In this document: positions 26,293-32,967 of the stretch, in pieces
Layout: each line of letters opens with the position of its first letter
How positions within the stretch are numbered: position 1 is the first letter of the stretch
Assembly: GCF_002220365.1 (NCBI RefSeq)
Contig: NZ_MTHB01000160.1
Coordinates: forward strand, 1-32,967
Source: Caballeronia sordidicola
Lineage (GTDB): Bacteria; Pseudomonadota; Gammaproteobacteria; Burkholderiales; Burkholderiaceae
Length of the DNA stretch: 32,967 bases
Direction: 5' to 3'
The notes under the pieces: generated by a model
What the model saw: the letters and a program-made list of their open reading frames with translations, nothing else
The model's database searches: none
What the model was told of the DNA's origin: nothing
Program-made: the position numbers and the translations under genes

Positions 26293-27150
26293 TTAGTTGG
26301 GGAGGTCGTTGTAGAGCTGGGTGATGTTGTCCGGCGTGCCGAACGCAGTTGCTTGCAGCGCCTCGCCGTACTGATTGCGTGTGCCATAACCGCGAGCAGC
26401 GACGACCGCGTCGGGACGCAAGAGGGTCATGAACTGCTGAGCGACGGGCGGTGGCATCTTGATGATGGTCCCGTCCTTGAGAATCACGCCATCGGGTTCG
26501 CCTCGCGGCGCAGTGGTGACTCGCATCACGGTCCCCTTGACGCTGAGCTTGACGAGGCCTGCGCCACGCAGTGCCGGCGGTGTGCGCGGCGCATCAACGG
26601 GTGGTGGTTGGTCGTTGAGCGTTTGCCCGGTTCGCTCGTTAGTGATCTGCTGGGCACTCACATTGCCCGCGCCGTCTCGCAAGCCGGCGATTCGAATGGC
26701 GTCACCCCTTTGTACCAGAGCGACTAGCTGCGAACTCATGTGCGGTGGAAAGTGAACGAGTGCGCCGTCGGCGAGGATGAAGCCGTCGACATTGCCTTCG
26801 GGATTGATGACGAACCGGCTTATCGACCCGCTTGTCGTCCCGCTTGTCGACCCGCTTGTCGACCCGCTTGCACCGGGCGATTGTTGTTGCGCTATCAAGG
26901 GCGTCGGCGCAGGCGGCGGGACCAGGGGTGCCATGTCCGGGGGACTGCCCACGGGTGCGGCAGCGACAGGCGGCCGTGCAGGTATATTTCCGGGTGCCGG
27001 CGCAGGCGCCGTTTGCGCAGCGCATGCGGTTGCGACGACTACAAGAGAACTCGCCGCAGCGCGTGCGAGATGCCTGAGGTTCGAACCCGAACGTGTGTCG
27101 CTCGTAAGTTCGCATAGGTTCGCGATGCGAGATATTGACTTCGAGTGCAT
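26293..27150 (-). CDS. Exported two-repeat small-domain protein (paralogue A)
   Basis: A 285-residue protein of unknown function, first gene after the sigma-54 promoter. A long N-terminal region leads to a hydrophobic export segment (SSLVVVATACAAQ, residues 34-46). Cleavage could be by signal peptidase I after ACA, or at C43 as an atypical lipoprotein. A Pro/Ala-rich linker and a Ser/Thr/Gly tract (95-109) follow. Module A, about 111-175, has FVINPEGNVDGFILADGALV, then HFPPHMSSQLVALVQRGD. Module B, about 200-270, has PRGEPDGVILKDGTIIKMPP, then ARGYGTRNQYGEAL. The same two modules form the next gene's protein, which lacks the export signal and linker. The ATG at 27150 is preceded by GGAGAAA; an ATG at 27162 overlaps that site. 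A periplasmic or lipid-anchored sensor or binding role is a guess. Confidence 0.75.
   Translation of the reverse strand: MHSKSISRIANLCELTSDTRSGSNLRHLARAAASSLVVVATACAAQTAPAPAPGNIPARPPVAAAPVGSPPDMAPLVPPPAPTPLIAQQQSPGASGSTSGSTSGTTSGSISRFVINPEGNVDGFILADGALVHFPPHMSSQLVALVQRGDAIRIAGLRDGAGNVSAQQITNERTGQTLNDQPPPVDAPRTPPALRGAGLVKLSVKGTVMRVTTAPRGEPDGVILKDGTIIKMPPPVAQQFMTLLRPDAVVAARGYGTRNQYGEALQATAFGTPDNITQLYNDLPN
26819..26866. repeat. Four 12-bp tandem repeats inside paralogue A
   Basis: Near-identical units of CTTGTCGACCCG follow each other four times (26819, 26831, 26843, 26855). They code for the Ser-Thr-Ser-Gly-type linker between export signal and first module. Being a multiple of three, changes in copy number would alter linker length without breaking the frame. 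Confidence 0.85.
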
Positions 27151-27181
27151 GATTTTCTCCATTGAACAACATGAAGATAAT

Positions 27182-27197
27182 TGCAAGCTCTGTGCCA
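27182..27197 (-). promoter_or_regulatory. Sigma-54 promoter of the five-gene run
   Basis: On the minus strand the sequence reads TGGCAC-AGAGC-TTGCA, an essentially perfect -24/-12 element (GG and GC ten bases apart). It predicts a transcript start near 27172, about 20 bases before the start codon at 27150. An NtrC-type activator is encoded immediately upstream, supporting function. Confidence 0.88.
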
Positions 27198-27220
27198 ATT
27201 GCTCGGCGACCCGCCCATAA

Positions 27221-27244
27221 GGGTTCACAGCCGGGTTCACAGCC
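27221..27244. repeat. Direct repeat of GGGTTCACAGCC
   Basis: Two perfect, adjacent 12-base copies (27221-27232 and 27233-27244) lie between the putative enhancer and the -24 element of the sigma-54 promoter. They could bind a further regulator or simply set the spacing. Confidence 0.7.
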
Positions 27245-27258
27245 GGATAGGTTACGCG

Positions 27259-27279
27259 AGTGTCAAGTAGCCCGACACT
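27259..27279. promoter_or_regulatory. Putative enhancer site AGTGT-N11-ACACT (operon copy)
   Basis: An inverted repeat (GAGTGTC at 27258-27264, GACACTC at 27274-27280) is centred about 97 bases upstream of the predicted sigma-54 start. That is the usual distance for NtrC-family activator sites. The same core with the same spacer length is found upstream of the kinase gene at 30419-30439. Confidence 0.65.
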
Positions 27280-27302
27280 CCGACGTTGGATTTCTGGACA
27301 CG

Positions 27303-28676
27303 TTATTCGATGCCAAGGCTGGCCAACTTTGCGTACAGCGTTTGCCGGCTGATGCCGAGTCGGCGCGCCGCATCGGCACGGTTGTTCCCGGCGAGTGCCA
27401 AGGCGTTGCGTATCAACGCGCGCTCGACCGTTTCCACGGCCGCCGGGAGAGCCATCTCGAGCAATTCGGGCGGCAAGAGTGAGCCTGCCTCGCCTGGCTT
27501 TTGGATAAGAAACGCTAAGTCATCCGCAGTAATAGCCGGCCCGGGAGCAAGAGCGCACGTGCGCTCAATGGCGTTCTTGAGTTCCCGGACGTTTCCCGGC
27601 CATCGATACGTGACCAATAACCGCTGAGCTGGCCCCGAGAGCCGCATTGGATATCCTCTGGCAAGCGCAGCATCAGCGAGAAAGTGCTCGGCGAGCGGCA
27701 GGATGTCAGCCAGGCGCTCCCGCAGGGGAGGCAGGCGAATCGGAATGACGCTCAAGCGATAGAGTAAATCCTCACGAAACTCGCCCGATTCGACCATTGC
27801 CTTCAAATCTCGGTGAGTCGCCGCGACGAGCCGTATGTTCACCGGCACCTGACGATTGGTGCCTATAGGCGTGACATAGCGCTCCTGTATGACCCGCAGA
27901 AGCTTGGCTTGCATGGACGATGGCATGTCGCCAATTTCGTCCAACAGCAACGTTCCACCGTCGGCTGCGGCAATGCATCCAACACGGTCGTTGGCCGCGC
28001 CGGTGAATGCGCCTTTGACGTGTCCGAACAGTTCGCTCTCCAGCAGGTCTGCGGGAACCGCCGCACAATTCACGGCCACGAAAGGCTGGCCACGGCGCTT
28101 CGATACATCATGAAGAACGCGGGCGGCGACTTCCTTGCCGGTGCCAGTTTCTCCTGTGATGAGAACGGTGGCGTCTGATGAAGCTGCCCGCCCGATTTGC
28201 TTCTGTACTTCGCGCAGGGTGTCGCTAACCCCGAGCAGGCGAGGCTTCTTGCCGGCGGTCTCAGGACTGAAGGAGGACGCTGGCTCATCAAGCGCTTCCG
28301 AAGAGGCTTCGGACGAGACAATGCGTTCAAGCAACGACTGAATTGCCAGCCTGCCGACGGGCTTGGTCAGATGATCGAACGCGCCTAGCGTCATGGCTCC
28401 GATGGTGTTGTCGCTGGTTGCAAAGCCAGTGAGCATCACGACCGGGAGCAGTTGCCATTGGGGCTTGGCTCGAATGGCCTCCAGTACCGCGAGGCCATCC
28501 ATGCCGGGAAGGCGGAAGTCCAGGAAGACGCAGGTGAACGCGCTCGCCTGTTGAAGCATGTCGAGTGCTTGCTCACCTGAGGTCGCTTCGTCTACACGGT
28601 GTCCAAGGTCAACCAGAGTCTCAACGAGACCTTCGCGGAATCCTTCATCGTCGTCGACTACGAGTATGTGTGCCAT
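27303..28676 (-). CDS. NtrC-family sigma-54-dependent response regulator
   Basis: A 457-residue activator with the complete three-part layout. The receiver domain (1-120) has acidic residues D8/D9, phospho-acceptor D53 in FLDFRLPGMDG, T83 and K105 in HLTKPVG. The AAA+ domain (about 146-385) has Walker A GETGTGKE (175-182), the sigma-54 contact loop GAFTGA (222-227), Walker B LLLDEIGDMP and the arginine finger region RLVAATHRDL/FREDLLYRL. The C-terminal Fis-type helix-turn-helix (about 415-457) ends in ADAARRLGISRQTLYAKL. Its start overlaps the end of the histidine kinase gene by 19 bases, and 152 bases separate it from the next operon, a gap filled by a sigma-54 promoter and an inverted repeat. 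It very likely activates that operon and perhaps its own. Confidence 0.93.
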   Translation of the reverse strand: MAHILVVDDDEGFREGLVETLVDLGHRVDEATSGEQALDMLQQASAFTCVFLDFRLPGMDGLAVLEAIRAKPQWQLLPVVMLTGFATSDNTIGAMTLGAFDHLTKPVGRLAIQSLLERIVSSEASSEALDEPASSFSPETAGKKPRLLGVSDTLREVQKQIGRAASSDATVLITGETGTGKEVAARVLHDVSKRRGQPFVAVNCAAVPADLLESELFGHVKGAFTGAANDRVGCIAAADGGTLLLDEIGDMPSSMQAKLLRVIQERYVTPIGTNRQVPVNIRLVAATHRDLKAMVESGEFREDLLYRLSVIPIRLPPLRERLADILPLAEHFLADAALARGYPMRLSGPAQRLLVTYRWPGNVRELKNAIERTCALAPGPAITADDLAFLIQKPGEAGSLLPPELLEMALPAAVETVERALIRNALALAGNNRADAARRLGISRQTLYAKLASLGIE

Positions 28677-30237
28677 GGGATATCAATTACAAAACACGCG
28701 CCATGGTCGGAGTCCGCGACATAGGCCCGGCCGCCATGCGCTGTGGCAACTTCCCGAGCAACGGCCAGACCAAGTCCCGAGCCGTCAGGCCTGCCAGTGA
28801 CGAAAGGCTCGAAGATACGTTCCCGGTCGGAGGCAGGAACTCCCGGTCCGTTGTCGATAACGACCAATCGCAAAGTTTTGCCCTCGGGGGCGCAAATCCC
28901 GCGCGCCCGTACGACGACCTTGCCGTCGTGGGGTGCGTGCCTTATGGCGTTCAAAACAAGGTTGTCCATGGCGCGAGCCATTTGCGCGGGGTCGATATTC
29001 GCGGAGCAATTCCCGGGCTCCAGTTTGTCCGATTGCAACGCCTCCAGGTCAACGCTTAGATTTACGTTTCTCAATGCGGCCTGTTCATCATGCGCAATGA
29101 CGGTTTTCGCCAGCCAATCGACTATGTTCGTCGCTTTCTTCGAAACGGTCACGGGCTGTGTCAATGCGAGGAGGCTGGATACCTGCGTTTCGATACGTTC
29201 GACCTGGACGAGGACCGAGATCAGGGATTCACGCTGCCGGCTGCCATCGCTAGCGATAGCGTTTTCGACCTTCAGCCTGACCGCGCCAAGAGGGTTGCGA
29301 ATTTCGTGGGCCACTTGCGCCGCCAACCGGCCGAGGGAGACGAAACGTTCGGCCTGTATTAGTTGATCGCCCAGGGCAACTGTGCGCCGTTGAAGTGCCT
29401 CAGCATGGGCGACGTAGGTGTTAAACGCGTGGACGATTTTGTCGAGGTCGGGCTCCCCAACCGACGGCAACCGCACCATGGACCCGGTGTCCGGTTGCGG
29501 AGCGAGCCCGAGTTCGAGCCGTGACAGATTGGTTTTCCACCGACGTAGCGCGAAACCCAGAACGACGGCAACAAAAAGGATACCGGCGAGAACGACCGCC
29601 AAAGACAAGACCAGAATTTGTCCGTACGGCCCAAGTGGCGCTTGGGCTCGGGTAAGTGTCCAGGCGTACAGACTCGGCACACCGTTCACGGCGCATGCTG
29701 CAACTACCGTTGCGCCTTGCCCCGCGCGTACAGAGTCAGATACCGAGGAGTGTGATGTCGCCGCGCGCCTCAAAGCACGAAGTATTAACGGTGTTTCCGC
29801 TCCGGGATGTCGCGCTTGACGCCACTTCCCTGATACGTTGGAAACGAGTACGCAAGGAAACCGTTCGGATTGACCGCCGGGGTTGAGGCGGAACTGTCGT
29901 GGTCACTCGAACTCCCTGTTCCCAACGCCGACCCGGACCGGGCGGCTACGCGCGAACTCCAAAAACCGCCTTCAACAGCTGGTACCTGAACCAAGACGAC
30001 GTCGAGCACTGCATGCATCAAATCGGCGTTGTACGGATCCGAATTCAACTGCCTTGAGAGCGAATAGCGGGAAGCGACATGCTCGCAGGCGCTCGCCGAC
30101 TGCTGGCTCGCCAACGAGATTTGCCGGCTTTGGTCTGACTGAATGAGAAGCCAAATTACTCCGGCGAGCACCGTGCAGACCACTGCAATCAGCGCCCAAA
30201 GGAGCACCAACTGGGTTGCAAACGATAATCGCTTCAT
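28658..30237 (-). pseudogene. Membrane sensor histidine kinase, split by a frameshift
   Basis: Two adjoining frames make one kinase. The first (30237 to 29785) has TM1 (LVLLWALIAVVCTVLAGVIWLL) cut here to its core LVLLWALIAVVC, and an extracytoplasmic region that ends in FPTYQGSGVKRDIP. It then runs out of frame after a few codons. The second frame resumes as GAETPLILRALRRAATSH and includes TM2 (LVLSLAVVLAGILFVAVVLG), a linker, HisKA with AHEIRNPLGAVRL, N-box LVLNAIRHAP, G1 DNGPGVP and G2 GSGLGLAVAREV. Adding one base near 29800-29807 (in TCCGGGA on the plus strand) would restore a 526-residue protein. The kinase core is intact and its stop overlaps the regulator start. Either this is a recent mutation, or a sequencing error; the rest shows no decay. 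Confidence 0.8.
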
Positions 30238-30321
30238 TGATGGGAGGGTCCTTGGCAAAATCGGCAATCAATTTATAAGCGCCGTTTCGAAAATGCTGTG
30301 ATGGAGGAGCGTTACGCCTAT

Positions 30322-30337
30322 AGCACATTTGGTGCCT
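30322..30337 (-). promoter_or_regulatory. Weak sigma-54-like site before the kinase gene
   Basis: The minus strand reads AGGCAC-CAAAT-GTGCT: GG and GC are ten bases apart, but two consensus positions differ (AGGCAC for TGGCAC, GTGCT for TTGCT). The predicted start would be near 30312, about 75 bases before the kinase ATG. The inverted repeat at 30419-30439 lies about 117 bases upstream of it. Confidence 0.45.
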
Positions 30338-30418
30338 GGACAGCTATTGACGTTTTTCCCGCCTCGAAGGACACGGGCTGCGGTGCCGGGAGCTGAAACT
30401 CCAGCGGAAGAGGACCGT

Positions 30419-30439
30419 AGTGTCCACAAATCAAACACT
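30419..30439. promoter_or_regulatory. Putative enhancer site AGTGT-N11-ACACT (kinase copy)
   Basis: The core AGTGT (30419-30423) and ACACT (30435-30439) with an 11-base spacer matches the site at 27259-27279 exactly in arms and spacing. An overlapping ACAC-TCG-GTGT dyad (30435-30445) could extend it. It suggests that the regulator controls its own kinase-regulator genes too. Confidence 0.6.
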
Positions 30440-30445
30440 CGGTGT

Positions 30446-31022
30446 CCGAAAAATTGACAGTTCACAACTCATAGACTGCGCATAGACTGCGGCTTCAACA
30501 TGAATGCCGGTCGCCAACACGAACCGCGACGCATCGGGAATGAATTTGATAGGGGCGGCGAGCGCCTGCAGCAGAGAAAGGGCCAATGCTCGGCCGGGAC
30601 GACAAGCGACAACGAAACGTCAACACGCTGGCAAGCCCGCTCTAAACAGCAGCGAGCAGAAACCGCAGGTCATCGAGTGTGCTCCAAGTGACCACGAGGG
30701 GCCGGCGCGCTGCGTCGGGGTAGGTGGCTTCAAAGACGTTGGCCTTTTGTCCGGCTTCCTGCACGTGACGGCCATCGGGCCGTCGTAAGACTCGTGTTCG
30801 GCCAAAGCCGGCGCTCAACTAGCTCAAGATATCTTTCGAAATGAACCGTGTTCCGAGGAGTTCAGCTGAGTCTTATCGGCCGAGTGCGGATCATGGACTA
30901 CCGCAGGGAAATCGTTAAAAATCCTACTCTCCGATCGTGTCGAGCTATGATCCCCATTGCATCGGCGACAAAGAGAGAGCCATGCCAGCCCCATTTACTC
31001 CGTTCCGCAAGGTCAAGCCCGC
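30446..31022. other. Gene-free stretch between kinase promoter and SDR relic
   Basis: Short open frames occur on both strands (for example 30504-30788 plus and 30620-30805 minus), but none has a recognisable motif or good translation signals. The region looks like eroded DNA. Confidence 0.4.
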
Positions 31023-31459
31023 ATGAATGAAAGCGAGCAACAAGTCGCCGTCGTGACCGGCGCCACCGGCGGCATCGGCCGCTGGATCGCGCTGGGGCTC
31101 GCCCGTGCCGGGCATCACGTGGTCATGATCGCCCGCGACCCCGCGCGCGGGAACGCCGCCGCCGCGTGGATCGGGCTGCGCGTACCGAGTTCCAGTATCG
31201 AAGTGCAGCTCGCCGATCTCCGTTCGATGGCTGCGACGCAGCGCGCAGGCCAGGAGATAGCGGCAAGACATCCACGCGTCGCGCTACTCGTCACAATGCG
31301 GGTATGTTCACCGCGCGTCGGCAGGTCACGGCCGAAGGCCACGAGCGTGTGTTGGCAGTGAATCATCTTGCCCCCTATGTCCTTACCCATGAACTCGAAG
31401 CCGCGTTGCGCGCAGGAGCGCCCTCATGTGTGATCAACTTGAGCTCCTCGACCTCGGAC
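31023..31459 (+). pseudogene. Short-chain dehydrogenase, frameshifted and truncated
   Basis: The start is a clear classical SDR: QQVAVVTGATGGIGRWIALG gives the TGxxxGxG cofactor motif, followed by IARDPARGNAAAA and VQLADLRSMAATQ. At about 31293 the frame is lost in what should be VNNAG. One base is missing, and the next frame continues NAGMFTARRQ, VLAVNHLAPYVLTHEL and SCVINLSSSTSD. Similarity ends there, before the catalytic YxxxK, at about residue 146 of a usual 250-300. The gene is dead. The original enzyme looked like the retinol-dehydrogenase/oxidoreductase SDR type. Confidence 0.8.
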
Positions 31460-31676
31460 GAAAATCCGAGGGGCGTTTTCCATTCACCATCGTGGTCGAC
31501 GACATCGGCTGTCGTCTCGGTCGGCGACCGCAGCAACGGCTCGCGTTGCTACATCCTGACGCAAGCGACGACTAGCCGATGTGCAAGCAAGAACTGGATG
31601 ATGCCAATTGCGGCACCTGCAATGGCGTCTACTAGCCAATTGTCTCAGCCGTGTTTTTCAAATCATAGGTTTTGTT
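31460..31676 (+). other. Short open frames after the SDR relic
   Basis: A 49-codon frame (ATG 31426 to stop 31575) overlaps the SDR end and reads FPFTIVVDDIGCRLGRRPQQ, then LALLHPDASDD. It may be the tail of another gene joined here by deletion. A following 18-codon frame (31580-31636) is cysteine-rich. I recognise neither. Confidence 0.25.
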
Positions 31677-32117
31677 ATGCGCCGAATTGTTGTCCGTCGC
31701 TCACCCGTTCATGGCCGAGGTGTGTTCGCTTTAACAAAGATCCGGTCCGGGGAGTTACTCGTCGAATACAAAGGTGAAGTGACCTCCTGGCGCGTCGCAA
31801 GCCCGCGTTATCAACGCAACGGGGCTGAGGATGGCCACACGTTTTTCTTTGGGCTGGACGACCGATACGTCATCGACGGTGCACGCGGCGGGAATTCTGC
31901 ACGTTGGCTCAACCATTGCTGCGAGCCGAACTGTGAGACGGAGCAAGAAGGGCGTCGTGTGTTTGTCCGGGCGCTCACCGACATCACGGCTGGCGAAGAG
32001 TTGTTCATCGACTATCTACTCGACATCAAAGGCCGGCGCACGGCGGCTGTCAAAAAGCTGCATGCTTGTCGATGCGGCACCCGGCATTGCCGAGGATCCA
32101 TGCTTGCCCCACGGTAA
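31677..32117 (+). CDS. SET-domain protein lysine methyltransferase-like
   Basis: A 146-residue single-domain SET protein. SET enzymes transfer methyl groups from S-adenosylmethionine to protein lysines. The start RRIVVRRSPVHGRGVFAL contains the SAM-binding HGRGVFA. ARWLNHCCEPNCE (75-87) is the knot-forming RFxNHSCxPN motif, with Cys for Ser at 81. GEELFIDY (106-113) supplies the catalytic tyrosine region. A post-SET cluster C131-x-C133-x4-C138 would bind zinc with the motif cysteine C82. It begins with the domain itself at the ATG 31677; a TTG at 31608 would add 23 residues of unconvincing sequence. Size and motifs match compact bacterial SET proteins, whose targets are poorly known. It is isolated among decayed genes but looks intact. 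Confidence 0.85.
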   Translation: MRRIVVRRSPVHGRGVFALTKIRSGELLVEYKGEVTSWRVASPRYQRNGAEDGHTFFFGLDDRYVIDGARGGNSARWLNHCCEPNCETEQEGRRVFVRALTDITAGEELFIDYLLDIKGRRTAAVKKLHACRCGTRHCRGSMLAPR

Positions 32118-32214
32118 GTCGAACGCAGCGTTCTGACGACTGCCGTGCGCTTTTCATCTCGAGACCGCAATCGCGAAACCTGCGAGTGTCTCTCAAGGCC
32201 CCTACGGCGCATTA

Positions 32215-32361
32215 ATGCTGTCCAGATTTAGTCTGGGAGGCAAGACCAACTATCCGCAGGGACGTTGTTGGGGTGCCGTCAAGATTCGGGATGGTTTGTA
32301 CGCTTACGATCTGGAAGTCCCACTGCATACAATCGGCACAAACCGTGCTCCCATCGGTTGA
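32215..32361 (+). CDS. Possible small protein of 48 residues
   Basis: An ATG-started frame with a protein-like composition: FSLGGKTNYPQGRCWGAVKI, then DGLYAYDLEVPLHTIGTNRA. There is no good ribosome binding site and I do not recognise the family. It could equally be a fragment of a longer lost gene. The rest of 32118-32458 shows nothing else. Confidence 0.25.
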   Translation: MLSRFSLGGKTNYPQGRCWGAVKIRDGLYAYDLEVPLHTIGTNRAPIG

Positions 32362-32458
32362 GCCGCGGACAATCACAGCACAGCACAACACGTGCTTGAT
32401 TTGATTAATTGTGCAGCGCCGCTATCGTCCGTTGGCGTCCGAGTTTTGACGGCACCCG

Positions 32459-32659
32459 TTGCTGATCGAAGCTAGTTTGCTCCTGTGTTTTGGGCTACTC
32501 GGTAGTCATCTGCTCCTTTGGGAAACCCTGTTCGGGCCGACAACGGTCGTGGTCCTCGGTTTCATCGTGGGGCTACAAAACGCGATTATCGCGAAACTGC
32601 GCGGCGCCGATATCCCATACCGTACGCCCAGCCAGCGTAGCCCGCCCATACGGGGGTGA
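32459..32659 (+). pseudogene. DUF1275 (YoaK-like) membrane protein fragment
   Basis: A 66-codon frame starts with a hydrophobic helix (LLLCFGLLGSHLLLWETLFG) and continues VLGFIVGLQNAIIAKLRGAD, which closely resembles the GLQNAxxxKxxGAxIRTTHVTG stretch of DUF1275 membrane proteins. After IPYRT similarity ends and the frame soon stops. About 60 of a usual 220-240 residues remain, so it is a relic. Confidence 0.55.
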
Positions 32660-32967
32660 AGCTGCTTGAGCATGTTTGGAATGCATTACCTGGCGAAGTT
32701 GATGTGGCAGTACCAGGAACATGCCCTTCTTCTGCTGCGAGAAGAAGTGAGCCGAAGCGGCGGTGACTTGCTGACACTGGCAAGGTGACGTAGTCCGTGG
32801 GAAACGGGGCTTGAGGCGAAGTGGTTACGCCGAGATGAGTCTCTAGGCTGAGCGTGGGACGGTTGAGGAACACGAACCTATTGAAACGCATCTGAGGGTT
32901 GAAATGTCACCCCTGCCTACACCGCTTAACAGGCAGGACGCAAACTGTCTATGGCACATATGTATGG
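32660..32967. other. End stretch without a recognised gene
   Basis: A plus-strand 38-codon frame (32672-32788) reads MFGMHYLAKLMWQYQEHALL and ends in LTLAR; it looks amphipathic but has no recognised relative or clear ribosome binding site. A 101-codon minus-strand frame (32586-32891) covers it and shows no domain. I would not call either a gene on sequence alone. Confidence 0.3.

Noticed and set aside
1..32967. CRISPR arrays, tRNA or rRNA genes, phage integrase or toxin-antitoxin genes
   Set aside because: I looked for regularly spaced repeats, tRNA-like cloverleaf and CCA ends, and the usual small gene pairs, and saw none that I could support by eye.

Overview
The window looks like a piece of a high-GC betaproteobacterial chromosome of the Burkholderia / Paraburkholderia / Caballeronia type. 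This rests on a relic of a Burkholderia-style general porin, RhlE and ABC-F proteins of beta-proteobacterial type, a PaoABC-type molybdo-flavoenzyme, an NtrC-family two-component system, and an accessory landscape with many decayed genes. The assignment is inferred from protein character only; there is no rRNA or marker gene.

Left part (1-6.6 kb): a truncated CaiB/BaiF CoA-transferase gene, cut beside a perfect 18-bp inverted repeat, is divergent from a class III aminotransferase plus a beta-keto acid cleavage enzyme. The pair makes chemical sense as a route for a beta-amino acid or similar amine. Next come an FMN-dependent azoreductase behind a decayed alpha/beta-hydrolase start, a glutathione S-transferase with a strong terminator, and a junction where a 5'-truncated porin gene meets a 3'-truncated HD-like hydrolase gene.

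Middle (6.9-21.6 kb): a secreted periplasmic binding protein overlaps a TorS-like hybrid histidine kinase, the arrangement of TorT/TorS-type sensing. A cytosolic GH15 glucoamylase lies on the opposite strand. An ABC-F ATPase and the RNA helicase RhlE follow, with a frameshifted transposase relic abutting rhlE. Then come three overlapping genes for a PaoABC-type aldehyde oxidoreductase (2Fe-2S, FAD/4Fe-4S and molybdenum subunits).

Right part (21.9-30.4 kb, all minus strand) is the most interesting region. A two-component system (a membrane histidine kinase, here carrying a frameshift, and an NtrC-type sigma-54 activator) sits upstream of a compact five-gene run: a secreted and a cytosolic member of a duplicated small-domain family, a calcineurin-like metallophosphoesterase, an MFS permease and an ArsB-like permease. 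A near-perfect sigma-54 promoter lies just before the first of the five genes. The same inverted repeat, AGTGT-N11-ACACT, occurs about 100 bp upstream of this promoter and again upstream of a weaker sigma-54-like site before the kinase gene. This suggests one autoregulated, enhancer-dependent regulon of unknown signal and substrate.

Far right (30.4-33 kb): mostly eroded DNA, with a frameshifted SDR gene, a small DUF1275-like fragment, unrecognised short ORFs, and one intact bacterial SET-domain protein with a post-SET cysteine cluster.
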